From contig JAZNEP010000035.1 in the NCBI GenBank assembly GCA_045588655.1, forward strand, positions 133,654-197,653: 64,000 nucleotides of DNA, read 5' to 3'. This DNA is from SVFI01 sp045588655 (GTDB lineage: Bacteria > Bacillota > Clostridia > Lachnospirales > Lachnospiraceae). This document shows positions 1 through 9,133 of the stretch, piece by piece. Positions within the stretch are counted from its first letter, which is position 1; every line of letters begins with the position of its first letter. A program made the position numbers and the translations under genes. Under the pieces are notes generated by a model. The model made no database searches and was not told the origin of the DNA. It saw only the letters and a program-made list of their open reading frames with translations.

Positions 1-1430
1 TCTCAAAATTTCTTTTTGATGTAGCAGCACTGGCAGAATCAAAGAAGACCAATGATATTGTGGATATTACCAATCAGTCGTCAAAAGAAGGAATTCGTAT
101 TGTAATTGAACTCCGTAAAGATGCGGATGTTGAGAATTTTATTAACCTTTTATATAAAAAAACAAAATTGGAAGATACGTTCGGTGTCAATATGCTTGCA
201 GTTGCAGACGGACGTCCGGAAACACTTGGACTTCGTGGTGTTTTACAACATTTTGTTAAATTCCAGTTTGAAGTAACGACCAGAAAATATAAGACACTTC
301 TCGCCAAAGAGATGGAGCGAAAAGAAGTGCAGGAAGGTCTCATAAAAGCATGTAATGTAATTGATTTGATTATTGAAATTCTTCGTGGTTCCAAAGACAG
401 AGCGATGGCAAAAAAATGTCTCGTGGAAGGAGACACAACAGGAATTAAATTCAAGTTTAAAGAATCACGCATTATGGCAGAACAGCTTATGTTTTCGGAA
501 AAACAGGCCAATGCCATATTGGAAATGCGCTTGTATAAGTTGATTGGACTTGAAATAGAAGCTCTTATTAAAGAACATGATGAAACGATGGCAAATATTT
601 ATCGATATGAAGATATTCTTGCGAGTCGTGATTCTATGACGCAGGTTATTATCAATGAACTTGATGATATTAAGAAAGAATATGGAAGAAAACGTCGCAC
701 AGTGGTAGGAAATACAGAACAGGCTGTCTATGTTGAGAAGAAAATAGAGGAAATGGATGTATGTTTCCTGATGGATAAGTTTGGTTATGCCAGAACAGTA
801 GATATGGCCACGTTTGAAAGAAATAAAGAGGCTGCTCTTTCAGAAAACAAGTATGTTTTTGTGTGTAAAAACACAGGGAAGGTGTGTGTGTTTACCAATA
901 AAGGCCTTCTTCATACCATTAAAGTATCCGACATACCATTTGGAAAATTTAGGGACAAAGGAGTACCGATAGACAATATCAGTAATTATAATACTTCGGA
1001 GGAAGAGATTGTCTGTGTGGCGAGTCAGTCGGAATTAAATCTTTACCGCGTTATTTTCGTGACGGAGACTGCGATGGTTAAAATAGTGGACGGTGGAGAG
1101 TTTGATGTGAGCAAACGTAGCGTTGCAGCAACAAAACTGCAGGATGGCGATAACGTAGTGAGTGTAGAAGTATTAAAACAACAGCGCAATATTGTACTTC
1201 GTTCCGACGAGGGATACTTCCTTCGTTTTCCACTGGAGGAAATTCCAGAGAAGAAAAAAGCGGCGATTGGCGTGCGTGGTATGAAATTAGCCGGAAAAGA
1301 TAAGATTACGGACGTATACTATACACAGAACGCTGTCGAACAAACGATAGAATATAAAGAGAAAATGCTTGAACTGAACAAGATTAAGATGGGAAAACGA
1401 GACGGAAAAGGTGTAAAGGTAAGAGCATAG
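1..1430 (+). CDS. Type IIA DNA topoisomerase subunit A (GyrA/ParC family), 3' part
   Basis: The reading frame is open from the left edge (frame of base 3), so the gene starts outside the window; the GTG at 60 is internal. The visible part covers the end of the breakage-reunion domain and tower/coiled-coil region (KTKLEDTFGVNMLAVADG, then the helical segment through EALIKEHDETMANIYRYEDIL) and a beta-pinwheel C-terminal domain. I see no QRRGGKG-type GyrA box in the C-terminal domain, which fits a ParC-like or second-copy subunit better than housekeeping GyrA, but paralogue assignment is inference. It would pair with a B subunit gene just upstream. The stop lies 9 bases before rsmD, so the two are probably cotranscribed. 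Confidence 0.9.
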   Translation, partial: SKFLFDVAALAESKKTNDIVDITNQSSKEGIRIVIELRKDADVENFINLLYKKTKLEDTFGVNMLAVADGRPETLGLRGVLQHFVKFQFEVTTRKYKTLLAKEMERKEVQEGLIKACNVIDLIIEILRGSKDRAMAKKCLVEGDTTGIKFKFKESRIMAEQLMFSEKQANAILEMRLYKLIGLEIEALIKEHDETMANIYRYEDILASRDSMTQVIINELDDIKKEYGRKRRTVVGNTEQAVYVEKKIEEMDVCFLMDKFGYARTVDMATFERNKEAALSENKYVFVCKNTGKVCVFTNKGLLHTIKVSDIPFGKFRDKGVPIDNISNYNTSEEEIVCVASQSELNLYRVIFVTETAMVKIVDGGEFDVSKRSVAATKLQDGDNVVSVEVLKQQRNIVLRSDEGYFLRFPLEEIPEKKKAAIGVRGMKLAGKDKITDVYYTQNAVEQTIEYKEKMLELNKIKMGKRDGKGVKVRA

Positions 1431-1439
1431 GAGGATAAC

Positions 1440-1997
1440 ATGCGAGTAATAGCAGGCACAGCAAGAAGTCTTCAGCTAAAGACTCCGCTTGGAGATCATA
1501 CAAGACCAACCACAGATCGTATTAAGGAAACATTATTTAATATGATTCAAGGAGAAATTCCGGGAGCGGTGTTTCTTGATTTGTTTGCAGGGAGCGGAAG
1601 CATCGGAATTGAAGCATTGAGTCGGGGCGCAGCATTCGCTGTATTTGTTGAAAATGATAAAAATGCGCAGGTATGTATTGAAGAGAATCTGACGCATACC
1701 AAATTTAGGCCTAAAACGGTACTTTGTAAACAGGATGTGTTTGTATCGTTGCAGTCATTGGAGTATAAATATGATTTTGATGTGATTTTCATGGATCCGC
1801 CATATGATCAGGAACTTGAGCGAAGAGTCCTTGAATATCTAACGGTATCCAGTCTGATTACAGAAGATACCCTGATTATTTTTGAAGCTTCTCTGGATAC
1901 GGATATTTCATATTTGGAGGCGCTCGGTTATGATTTGATAAAAGAGAAAAAATACAAGACGAACAAACATGTATTTGTGCAGAGGAGTATACGATGA
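1440..1997 (+). CDS. rsmD: 16S rRNA (guanine(966)-N2)-methyltransferase RsmD
   Basis: A 185-residue Rossmann-fold methyltransferase that modifies G966 of 16S rRNA during 30S assembly. The N-terminus RVIAGTARSLQLKTP with TRPTTDRIKETLFN is the RsmD signature; the SAM-binding loop is DLFAGSGSIGIEALSRGA (about residues 46-63) and the N-methyltransferase motif DPPY is at about residue 119. The start has a clear AGGAGG at 1430-1435. It overlaps coaD by four bases (ATGA), the classic rsmD-coaD pairing of Firmicutes. Confidence 0.96.
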   Translation: MRVIAGTARSLQLKTPLGDHTRPTTDRIKETLFNMIQGEIPGAVFLDLFAGSGSIGIEALSRGAAFAVFVENDKNAQVCIEENLTHTKFRPKTVLCKQDVFVSLQSLEYKYDFDVIFMDPPYDQELERRVLEYLTVSSLITEDTLIIFEASLDTDISYLEALGYDLIKEKKYKTNKHVFVQRSIR

Positions 1998-2482
1998 GTA
2001 AAGCAATTTATCCCGGAAGTTTTGATCCGATGACCTGCGGGCATTTGGATGTCATCCGCAGATCGGCAAAAATTTTTGACGAATTAACAGTAAGTGTATT
2101 GAACAATGTAAATAAATCTGCATTGTTTTCTGTAGAAGAACGTGTTAATATATTGAAGGAAGCGACAAAAGACATTCCTAACGTGAAAGTAGAAAGTTTT
2201 AGTGGACTTTTGATTGATTATGCGCAAAAAAAGGAGACACATGTGGTGATTCGTGGCCTTCGCGCAATCACAGATTTTGAGTATGAGTTACAGATTGCGC
2301 AGACAAATCGTAAGCTTTCCGGCGGTAAGCTGGACACTATGTTTCTGACAACATCATTGGAATATGCATATCTTAGTTCTTCTACGGTAAAGGAGATTGC
2401 AAGTTTTGGTGGAGATATATCCGAATGTGTCCCGGAATTTGTAGCGGAAATGGTATATGACAAATTTGGTATAAAACGCTAG
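1994..2482 (+). CDS. coaD: Phosphopantetheine adenylyltransferase CoaD
   Basis: Fourth step of coenzyme A synthesis: 4'-phosphopantetheine + ATP gives dephospho-CoA. At 162 residues it has normal family length. The nucleotidyltransferase motif is YPGSFDPMTCGHLDVI (T-x-G-H) at residues 6-21, and the second conserved block is YAYLSSSTVKEIASFGG near residue 126, which contains the S-S-T-x-K type phosphate contact. The start codon overlaps the rsmD stop (ATGA), implying translational coupling. Confidence 0.97.
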   Translation: MSKAIYPGSFDPMTCGHLDVIRRSAKIFDELTVSVLNNVNKSALFSVEERVNILKEATKDIPNVKVESFSGLLIDYAQKKETHVVIRGLRAITDFEYELQIAQTNRKLSGGKLDTMFLTTSLEYAYLSSSTVKEIASFGGDISECVPEFVAEMVYDKFGIKR

Positions 2483-2509
2483 CAGATAAAGTAAAAGGAG
2501 AAAAGCAGT

Positions 2510-3130
2510 ATGAGTACGAAGATTGAACAGCTGATCGATGAGATTGAGGATTATATTGAAGGATGTAAATATAAGCCGTTGTCATCTACTATTATCATGG
2601 TAAATAAAGATGAGATTGAGGAGCTTCTTCGCGAACTGCGAATGAAAACGCCGGATGAGATTAAGCGTTATCAAAAGATTATCAGTAATAAAGAAGCTAT
2701 ATTAAATGATGCCAGACAGAAGGCCGAAGCACTGATTAACGAAGCGGCTGTTCATACAAATGAGTTGGTGAGCGAGCATGAGATTATGCAGCAGGCACAT
2801 GCGCAGGCACAGGAGATTGTGGAACTTGCGACCAGACAGGCGCAGGAGATTTTAGATAAAGCTACGATGGAAGCGAACGAAATGCGTGCAGCAGCGATTG
2901 GATACACCGATTCTAATCTTGGAAGCATGGAAGATATTCTAGCGCATTCGATTGATATTGCGGCGTTTAATTACGAGAAGTTGATGACGCAGCTGAATGA
3001 ATGTATTACAGTTATTCAGACAAATCGTGCACAGTTATATCCGGTAGAGGAAATGGCTGCGGTAGAGGCTGACAGTGCTGCAGTATATCCGGAAAATGAT
3101 GCCAAAGGTGAAGCAATTGATTTAATATAA
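2510..3130 (+). CDS. Coiled-coil protein, DivIVA/ATP-synthase-stalk-like, unknown function
   Basis: 206 residues, no signal peptide or membrane segment. The centre (about 45-130) is a long Ala/Gln/Glu-rich helix with repeated A-Q-E-I-x-x-x-A spacing (AHAQAQEIVELATRQAQEIL), i.e. a coiled coil like those annotated as DivIVA-like or V-type ATPase subunit-H-like. The C-terminal 30 residues look disordered. AAAAGGAG at 2494-2501 supports the ATG at 2510. It follows coaD by 27 bases and is probably the last gene of that operon. A role in division or envelope organisation would be a guess. Confidence 0.75.
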   Translation: MSTKIEQLIDEIEDYIEGCKYKPLSSTIIMVNKDEIEELLRELRMKTPDEIKRYQKIISNKEAILNDARQKAEALINEAAVHTNELVSEHEIMQQAHAQAQEIVELATRQAQEILDKATMEANEMRAAAIGYTDSNLGSMEDILAHSIDIAAFNYEKLMTQLNECITVIQTNRAQLYPVEEMAAVEADSAAVYPENDAKGEAIDLI

Positions 3131-4087
3131 GATGGTATAAAAAAAGAAACAGAGTAGGGTTGTTATGCTGCATAATATTATTTTATGCAGCATATATTTT
3201 TGCCTGGAAAGTATAGTACCCTGCATAAGTGCAAAGGTCTGGAAATGACAACATAAACCGTTAAAGGAAAAAGCAGCGTATAGAGATGCGAAAAGCAGTG
3301 GTTTGAAAGAAATTGACTGCTTAAGACATAGAAGGCCACCGGAGATTTCCAGAATACTTTGAAACAGAGTATGTAATATAGGAAAATCAGACACAAAAAT
3401 ATAGGGTAAAATTCGAAGCGTATTAAATACAATCATATATCCACCGAGAGAGGCAATGGATATCAGAGCATTTTGTATCGCATCCGGTAAAGATGGAATA
3501 ATTGGTAGAACTACAGTATCGAGGGTTTGTCCGTAAGCGGAATGCATAGATTTGTGATATTCCTGATCCAGTTTGCTTTTATAGACGGTATAACGCAATA
3601 AGATGCCATAGAAAAGCGGGAGCGCATAAAAACAAAATAGCGCCATGTAGACGGAGGAATCAGGACAGATAGTACCTATAAAAAAACCGAGCATATAGGC
3701 CGGTCCGATATTGTTGGTGAAGCATAGAAGATATTCTGTATTGGTTTTTGATAATATGCCTTTTTTATAAAGATCAATGGCGCATTTTGCACCCAAAGGA
3801 AAACCGCACAAAAATCCAAAAAAAATTACAAACAGTGCATCGGCGCTGTTGCGAAAAATAGGCTTGAAAAGAAGATAAAACGGTCGAATAAACAGTCTGG
3901 AGAGACCGGTATATATTAGAAGGTTCATTACAACCATAAAAGGAAACAGTGAGATAATCATGTTATCAAACCAGGTTTTTAAACCGATATAGGCAAATTC
4001 GGTTGTCTTTTTTGTGAAGAATAGGAGACATAGAATCAGAATCAGAAATAGAGCTGAATATACTGTGCTTTTTCGAAAAAATTTCAT
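3122..4087 (-). CDS. ylbJ: YlbJ-like sporulation integral membrane protein (nucleoside-recognition 'Gate' domain)
   Basis: 321 residues with about eight hydrophobic segments; the first (residues 9-25) is an uncleaved signal anchor. The block FVIFFGFLCGFPLGAKCAIDLYKKG and the following TNNIGPAYMLGFFIGT are typical of the YlbJ/SpmA 'Gate' family of spore-former membrane proteins. In Bacillus, ylbJ sits near coaD (ylbI), as here, which supports the assignment. Its 3' end overlaps the coiled-coil gene tail-to-tail by 9 bases, so the two transcripts are antisense to each other there. It implies a spore-forming ancestry. Confidence 0.8.
   Translation of the reverse strand: MKFFRKSTVYSALFLILILCLLFFTKKTTEFAYIGLKTWFDNMIISLFPFMVVMNLLIYTGLSRLFIRPFYLLFKPIFRNSADALFVIFFGFLCGFPLGAKCAIDLYKKGILSKTNTEYLLCFTNNIGPAYMLGFFIGTICPDSSVYMALFCFYALPLFYGILLRYTVYKSKLDQEYHKSMHSAYGQTLDTVVLPIIPSLPDAIQNALISIASLGGYMIVFNTLRILPYIFVSDFPILHTLFQSILEISGGLLCLKQSISFKPLLFASLYAAFSFNGLCCHFQTFALMQGTILSRQKYMLHKIILCSITTLLCFFFYTILY
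3165..3200 (+). terminator. Intrinsic terminator inside the 3' end of convergent ylbJ
   Basis: An 11-bp perfect inverted repeat (ATGCTGCATAA at 3165-3175, TTATGCAGCAT at 3183-3193) with a 7-base loop, followed on the + strand by ATATTTTT. It lies 35 bases after the stop of the coiled-coil gene and inside the coding sequence of the opposing gene. Confidence 0.75.
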
Positions 4088-4182
4088 AAATCACTCCATA
4101 AACAAAAAGAAATAGTGTATACTAGAATAGTATTTTTTAGCAAGAAAAATTATTCGATTTTTTTATAAAGGCGGGCAAAAAA

Positions 4183-4905
4183 ATGCGTTTGGATAAGTAT
4201 TTGGCAGATGCCGGTATTGGGACAAGAAGTGAAGTGAAAGCAGCAATTAAAAAGAAACTGGTCAGTGTAAATGCAGAGATTATAAACGATCCGGGGATGT
4301 CAGTAAACGATGCGGATACGATTTATTATAAAGGGAATCCGGTAAATAAAGCAGTAAATCGATATTATATGATGAATAAACCGGCCGGGTGTGTTTGTGC
4401 AACGAAGGATAGGGAACAGACGGTTTTGGATTATATGCAGGCAGAAGATGCACGACAGGTGTTTCCAGTAGGGCGTCTGGATAAAGATACCGAAGGTTTT
4501 CTTCTTCTTACTGATGATGGAATGTTTTCGCATAATCTTATGAGTCCACGTAAGCATGTGGATAAGACCTATTATTTTCAGGGAGAAGGAATTCTTCAAG
4601 AAAATGCGGTATTACAGATTGCGGAAGGAATTGATATCGGCGATGACAAGCCGACGAAGCCGGCTGTGTTAGAAATAATTGACGAGGACAGAGAAAAAAG
4701 AAGTATATCAGGAAACTTAACCATTCATGAGGGGCGATATCATCAGGTCAAAAGAATGTTAGCCCGAATGGGAGTAAGCATTACCTATTTAAAGAGATTA
4801 TCCATTGGAGAAGTGGAGCTTGATCCAGATTTGAAAGCGGGAGAATATCGCATGCTTACAAACGAAGAAGTCATGCTTTTATCGAAAGGAAGGAACAAAT
4901 CATGA
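4183..4905 (+). CDS. RsuA-family ribosomal pseudouridine synthase (16S U516 type)
   Basis: 240 residues. An N-terminal S4 RNA-binding domain (MRLDKYLADAGIGTRSEVKAAIKK) is followed by the RsuA/RluB catalytic domain with GRLDKDTEGFLLLTDDG, whose Asp (about residue 106) is the catalytic nucleophile, and the late KxR motif in HEGRYHQVKRML. The length and the absence of an extended tail fit RsuA (pseudouridine at 516 of 16S rRNA) rather than RluB/RluF, but substrate is inferred. It overlaps the next gene by four bases. Confidence 0.92.
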   Translation: MRLDKYLADAGIGTRSEVKAAIKKKLVSVNAEIINDPGMSVNDADTIYYKGNPVNKAVNRYYMMNKPAGCVCATKDREQTVLDYMQAEDARQVFPVGRLDKDTEGFLLLTDDGMFSHNLMSPRKHVDKTYYFQGEGILQENAVLQIAEGIDIGDDKPTKPAVLEIIDEDREKRSISGNLTIHEGRYHQVKRMLARMGVSITYLKRLSIGEVELDPDLKAGEYRMLTNEEVMLLSKGRNKS

Positions 4906-6794
4906 ATTCATTTTTGCCAATATCCCGCGCAGATATGGAAAAAATGCAGATAGAACAACTGGACTTTGTATATGTTATTGGGGATGCATATGTAGATCAT
5001 CCTTCATTTGGTCATGCAATTATCTCGCGCGTATTGCAGGCGCATGGATATACGGTTGGAATTATTTCACAACCGGATTGGAGGGACGATCAAAGTATTA
5101 CAATTTTAGGGCGTCCGAGATTAGGATTTCTTGTTTCTAGTGGAAATATGGATTCTATGGTAAATCATTACTTTGTGTCGAAAAAAAGAAGACAAAATGA
5201 TGCATATACTCCGGGGGGACAAACAAATAAACGTCCGGATTATGCTGCGGTTGTATATGGTAATCTAATACGAAAAGCCTATAAAGATGTTCCGATTATT
5301 CTTGGTGGAATAGAAGCCAGTCTCCGTAGATTGGCGCATTATGATTATTGGTCTGATAAATTAAAACGTTCGATTTTGCTCGATAGTGGTGCGGATTTGA
5401 TTTCCTACGGTATGGGTGAAAAAACAATAGTAGAGATTGCAGATGCGCTAGCCAGCGGAATGAATATTTCTGAACTTACATTTATTCGAGGAACTGTCTA
5501 TAAGACTAGATCGGAAGATAGTTTTTACGAAGAAATTCGTCTGCCGGCCTTTGAAATAATGCAGAATAAAAAAAAGGAATATGCGCGAAGTTTTAAAACA
5601 CAATATGATAATACCGATCCATTTACAGGAAAAATGTTAGTAGAGGAATATCCGCATCAGGTATATGTGGTACAAAATCCACCACAGGAGCCGTTAACAA
5701 CGGAGGAGATGGACCGCGTGTATGCGCTTCCGTATATGAGACGAGAGCATCCATCTTATGATAGACTGGGAGGGGTCCCGGCCACAAAGGAAATTCAGTT
5801 TTCACTTATCAGCAATCGAGGGTGTTTTGGGGGTTGCAGTTTTTGTGCGTTGACTTTTCATCAGGGGCGTACGGTTCAGGTGCGCAGTCATGAATCGATA
5901 CTTGAAGAAGCGAAATGTATGACGCAAGATAGAGATTTTAAGGGATATATTCATGATGTAGGAGGACCGACGGCTAATTTCCGTCAGCCATCTTGTCAAA
6001 AACAACTAAAACACGGCGTATGTAAGGAAAAACAATGTCTGTTTCCAAAGCCATGCAAAAATATGGTGGCAGACCATTCCGACTATGTTTCGTTACTTCG
6101 TAAACTTCGTAAGTTACCGAAAGTGAAAAAAGTGTTTATTCGATCCGGCATTCGATTTGATTATTTGCTTGCAGATAAAAAGGATATTTTTTTTGATGAA
6201 CTGATAAAGTACCATGTCAGCGGACAGTTAAAAGTGGCGCCTGAACATATTTGTGATACTGTTTTGAAGCGTATGGGAAAACCGTCGAATGCGGTGTTTG
6301 AGCAATTTTTAAAAAAATACAAACAAAAAAACGAAACGTTTCATATGGATCAGTATGTAGTACCCTATCTTATGTCATCGCATCCGGGATCAACCCTAAA
6401 GGAGGCGATTGCACTTGCGGAATATATAAGAGACTTGGGATATATGCCTCAACAGGTACAGGATTTTTATCCGACTCCTTCTACGATGTCAACGGTTATG
6501 TATTACACCGGGATTGATCCGAGGGATATGTCAAATGTTTATGTAGTGAAAAATCCGCATGAAAAAGCTATGCAAAGAGCGCTGATTCAATATAAGAATC
6601 CGGAAAATTATGAACTGGTAAAAGAAGCTCTGATAACAGCTCATAGAGAAGATTTGATTGGCTTTGATAAAAGATGTTTGATACCACCAAGAAAAATGGC
6701 ACCGAAAAAAATGGAGCCGAAAAAAAGAGAATACCAAAAGCTGTCGACCAAAAAGAAACCTAAAAAATCAGGGAACAGAAAGGGAAAACGATGA
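4902..6794 (+). CDS. YgiQ-family radical SAM protein
   Basis: 630 residues, normal for the family. The N-terminal part (LPISRADMEKMQ... VIGDAYVDHPSFGHAIISRVLQ) is the YgiQ N-domain; the radical SAM cysteines are in SNRGCFGGCSFCALTFHQG (about residues 305-323, CxxxCxxC), and a second Cys cluster (CKEKQCLFPKPC) lies around residues 375-390. The C-terminus is a Lys/Pro-rich basic tail. The reaction is not established; the protein likely carries a [4Fe-4S] cluster and is cytoplasmic. The ATGA overlaps at both ends place it in a tightly coupled operon. Confidence 0.93.
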   Translation: MNSFLPISRADMEKMQIEQLDFVYVIGDAYVDHPSFGHAIISRVLQAHGYTVGIISQPDWRDDQSITILGRPRLGFLVSSGNMDSMVNHYFVSKKRRQNDAYTPGGQTNKRPDYAAVVYGNLIRKAYKDVPIILGGIEASLRRLAHYDYWSDKLKRSILLDSGADLISYGMGEKTIVEIADALASGMNISELTFIRGTVYKTRSEDSFYEEIRLPAFEIMQNKKKEYARSFKTQYDNTDPFTGKMLVEEYPHQVYVVQNPPQEPLTTEEMDRVYALPYMRREHPSYDRLGGVPATKEIQFSLISNRGCFGGCSFCALTFHQGRTVQVRSHESILEEAKCMTQDRDFKGYIHDVGGPTANFRQPSCQKQLKHGVCKEKQCLFPKPCKNMVADHSDYVSLLRKLRKLPKVKKVFIRSGIRFDYLLADKKDIFFDELIKYHVSGQLKVAPEHICDTVLKRMGKPSNAVFEQFLKKYKQKNETFHMDQYVVPYLMSSHPGSTLKEAIALAEYIRDLGYMPQQVQDFYPTPSTMSTVMYYTGIDPRDMSNVYVVKNPHEKAMQRALIQYKNPENYELVKEALITAHREDLIGFDKRCLIPPRKMAPKKMEPKKREYQKLSTKKKPKKSGNRKGKR

Positions 6795-7564
6795 AAATTG
6801 CAATAATTACAGGAGCATCATCAGGCATGGGACAGGAATTTGCAAGACAGATCAACGAAAAATGTCTCGGCATTGATGAAATATGGCTGATTGCACGTAG
6901 AAGAGACAGATTGGAGGATTTAGCAGATGAATTGACTGCCAAGGTCAAAGTGTTTGCGATGGATCTTTGTGCGGAAGATGCATATGGAGAGCTTAGAGAT
7001 GCATTGATTCGTGAGAAACCGCAAATATGTATCGCAGTTAATTGTGCTGGATTTGGAAAGACAGGTCCATTTATTCAGATTGATGAGGAAGCATCACTTG
7101 GTATGATTGATTTAAATTGTCGAGCATTAACCAAAATGACATATCTGCTTCTTCCATATATGAAAAAGAAAAGTTATCTGATTCAGGTGGCATCTGTGGC
7201 AGGTATTCTTCCGCAACCTAATTTTGCAGTGTATGCGGCTAGTAAAGCATATGTACTTTCATTGAGTAGGGCACTGCGCGAAGAACTTCGTTCGAAAGGT
7301 GTATGCGTAACGGCGGTTTGCCCGGGACCGGTGGCAACTGATTTTTTTGCTATTGCAGAGGAAACAGGTTCTGCATTTGCTCTAAAGAAGTATTTTATGG
7401 CGAAAAAAGAAAAGGTGGTTGCAAAAGCATTAAAAGATACGTTCCATAAAAAAGATGTTTCCGTGTATGGGGTGTCGATGAATGCTCTTCGAATTTTAGT
7501 GAAAATTGTACCACAACGATTGATTCTATATATCTATGCAAAAATGTGCAGAAATGTATTGTAG
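6791..7564 (+). CDS. Short-chain dehydrogenase/reductase (SDR)
   Basis: 257 residues of classical SDR architecture: cofactor loop TGASSGMGQEF (residues 8-18), NCAGFGKTG equivalent of NNAG near 85, catalytic Ser in QVASVAG and YAASK (Tyr/Lys) near residue 154, then PGPVATDF. The arginines after the first strand (IARRRDR) suggest NADP preference. The substrate cannot be read from sequence. The last 40 residues are more hydrophobic than usual (ILVKIVPQRLILYIYAKM), which could give membrane association. Confidence 0.9.
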   Translation: MKIAIITGASSGMGQEFARQINEKCLGIDEIWLIARRRDRLEDLADELTAKVKVFAMDLCAEDAYGELRDALIREKPQICIAVNCAGFGKTGPFIQIDEEASLGMIDLNCRALTKMTYLLLPYMKKKSYLIQVASVAGILPQPNFAVYAASKAYVLSLSRALREELRSKGVCVTAVCPGPVATDFFAIAEETGSAFALKKYFMAKKEKVVAKALKDTFHKKDVSVYGVSMNALRILVKIVPQRLILYIYAKMCRNVL

Positions 7565-7595
7565 TGAAACAAGAGACAGGAGAGGAAGAGATTAG

Positions 7596-8162
7596 ATGAA
7601 ACAAAAACTTGTGAGAGGCGAAAAAGGGTACTTGGCACAGAAGAAGAAAATGGAAATGGTAAAAACAGTGGTTTTATTTGCAGTACCGGTGATCCTCTTT
7701 GTGGCGGGGATGATTGCTACGAAGTCAAGAATCAATTTGCTTACCATTGTAGCAGTTCTCGGTATGCTTCCGGCCAGCCGGAGCCTGGTGTCTCTTATTA
7801 TGTACTTAAAGAGCCATGCGATTTCAGAGGAAGATTATGCGCAGATTCATGATTTGACAAAGAATCTGACCGGAGCCTATGACAATATTTTTACAACCTA
7901 TGAAAAAACGTATGAAGTACCATCGGTTGTAGTGCGAAGCGGAAATGTCTGTGGTTATGTAGCAACGGAGTACAAAACGTTGGATAATCTGGAAAAGCAT
8001 CTTACTGCTTGTATCAAAAAAGAAGGGTATGCAGTGAATGTCAAGATTTTTGAGACTATTGAGGCGTACCAAAAACGATTGGAAAGTTTAAACAAATTGA
8101 AGGAGACAGACATAGAAAAGGATCTGGCCGTCAGACAAATTTTATTTGAGGTTTCTTTATGA
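7596..8162 (+). CDS. Small membrane protein of unknown function
   Basis: 188 residues, not recognised as a named family. Residues 1-20 are strongly basic; two adjacent hydrophobic helices follow (about 23-41 and 46-68), then a soluble alpha/beta C-terminal domain of about 110 residues that contains a GYVATEYKTLDNLEKHLTAC segment. AGGAGAGG at 7578-7585 sets the ATG. The stop overlaps the RluA-like gene by four bases, so it belongs to the same operon as the rRNA-modification genes. Confidence 0.75.
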   Translation: MKQKLVRGEKGYLAQKKKMEMVKTVVLFAVPVILFVAGMIATKSRINLLTIVAVLGMLPASRSLVSLIMYLKSHAISEEDYAQIHDLTKNLTGAYDNIFTTYEKTYEVPSVVVRSGNVCGYVATEYKTLDNLEKHLTACIKKEGYAVNVKIFETIEAYQKRLESLNKLKETDIEKDLAVRQILFEVSL

Positions 8163-9133
8163 AAGAATATACAATTACTTCCGCGGAAAGTGGACAAAAA
8201 TGTATCAAATATTGCGAAAAGATACTACCGAAAGCAGGAAGCGGTTTTTTGCATAAAATGATGCGCAAAAAGAATATTACAATAAATGGGAAAAAAACAG
8301 ATGGATCAAAGCGTTTACAAGAGGGCGATGTCCTTCGCTTTTTTTTCGCAGATGATACCTTTGAACTCTTTGCAGGCACATCAGATGAAAAAGAGACGCA
8401 TCCATCTCTTGACAAGGAGAGAATCCTCTATGAAGATGAGCATGTGCTGTTTTATAACAAACCGGTAGGGGTCTTATCACAGAAAGCCAGGCCGGAAGAT
8501 GTTTCAATAAATGAAATGCTCCTGTCATATTTAAAAGATAAAAGAACAGATACCATCAGTAAAGCATCGATATGCAATCGACTTGACCGCAATACTTCAG
8601 GTATTGTAATTTGCGGAAAAACGTATCAAGGTTTGCGTAGGATGAATGAGAGAATTGCAGATAGAAGCATCGGAAAGTATTATCATTGTATTGTTTGTGG
8701 AACGGTAGATTGTCCAATTTTACTTCATGGTTATCTTAAAAAAGATGAGAAGAGTAATAAAGTGGAGATTCGTAAAGCTGCTTTTGAGGGAGCTTCCTAC
8801 ATTGAAACAGAAATCAGACCATTAATTAGTGGAGCAGAGTTGTCATTGTTGGAGGTTCATCTGATTACCGGGAAAACACATCAAATTCGTTCGTCTCTTG
8901 CTGATATGGGTCATGCGATTTTGGGAGACTACAAATATGGTAATAAGGATATGAATGACAGATTTAAAAAGAAATACGGATTAAAATGTCAATTGCTGCA
9001 CGCATACAGGGTGGTTTTCCCTGAAATGGAAGGTGAGCTTGCGCGGCTTAGCAGAAAAGAAATCATAGCACCAAAACCGGAGCTGTTTATGCAGATTGAG
9101 AAGGAGGAAATCCATGGCTACGTGGAACTCTAG
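8159..9133 (+). CDS. RluA-family pseudouridine synthase
   Basis: 324 residues. A basic N-terminal S4-like segment (LHKMMRKKNITINGKKTDGSKRLQEGD) precedes the RluA catalytic domain with NRLDRNTSGIVICGK (about residues 140-154; Asp nucleophile) and the late motif LITGKTHQIRSSLADMGHAILGDYKYG. This is the RluC/RluD group acting on 23S rRNA; the exact uridine cannot be told. The 3' end overlaps recU by 20 bases. Confidence 0.93.
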   Translation: MKEYTITSAESGQKCIKYCEKILPKAGSGFLHKMMRKKNITINGKKTDGSKRLQEGDVLRFFFADDTFELFAGTSDEKETHPSLDKERILYEDEHVLFYNKPVGVLSQKARPEDVSINEMLLSYLKDKRTDTISKASICNRLDRNTSGIVICGKTYQGLRRMNERIADRSIGKYYHCIVCGTVDCPILLHGYLKKDEKSNKVEIRKAAFEGASYIETEIRPLISGAELSLLEVHLITGKTHQIRSSLADMGHAILGDYKYGNKDMNDRFKKKYGLKCQLLHAYRVVFPEMEGELARLSRKEIIAPKPELFMQIEKEEIHGYVEL

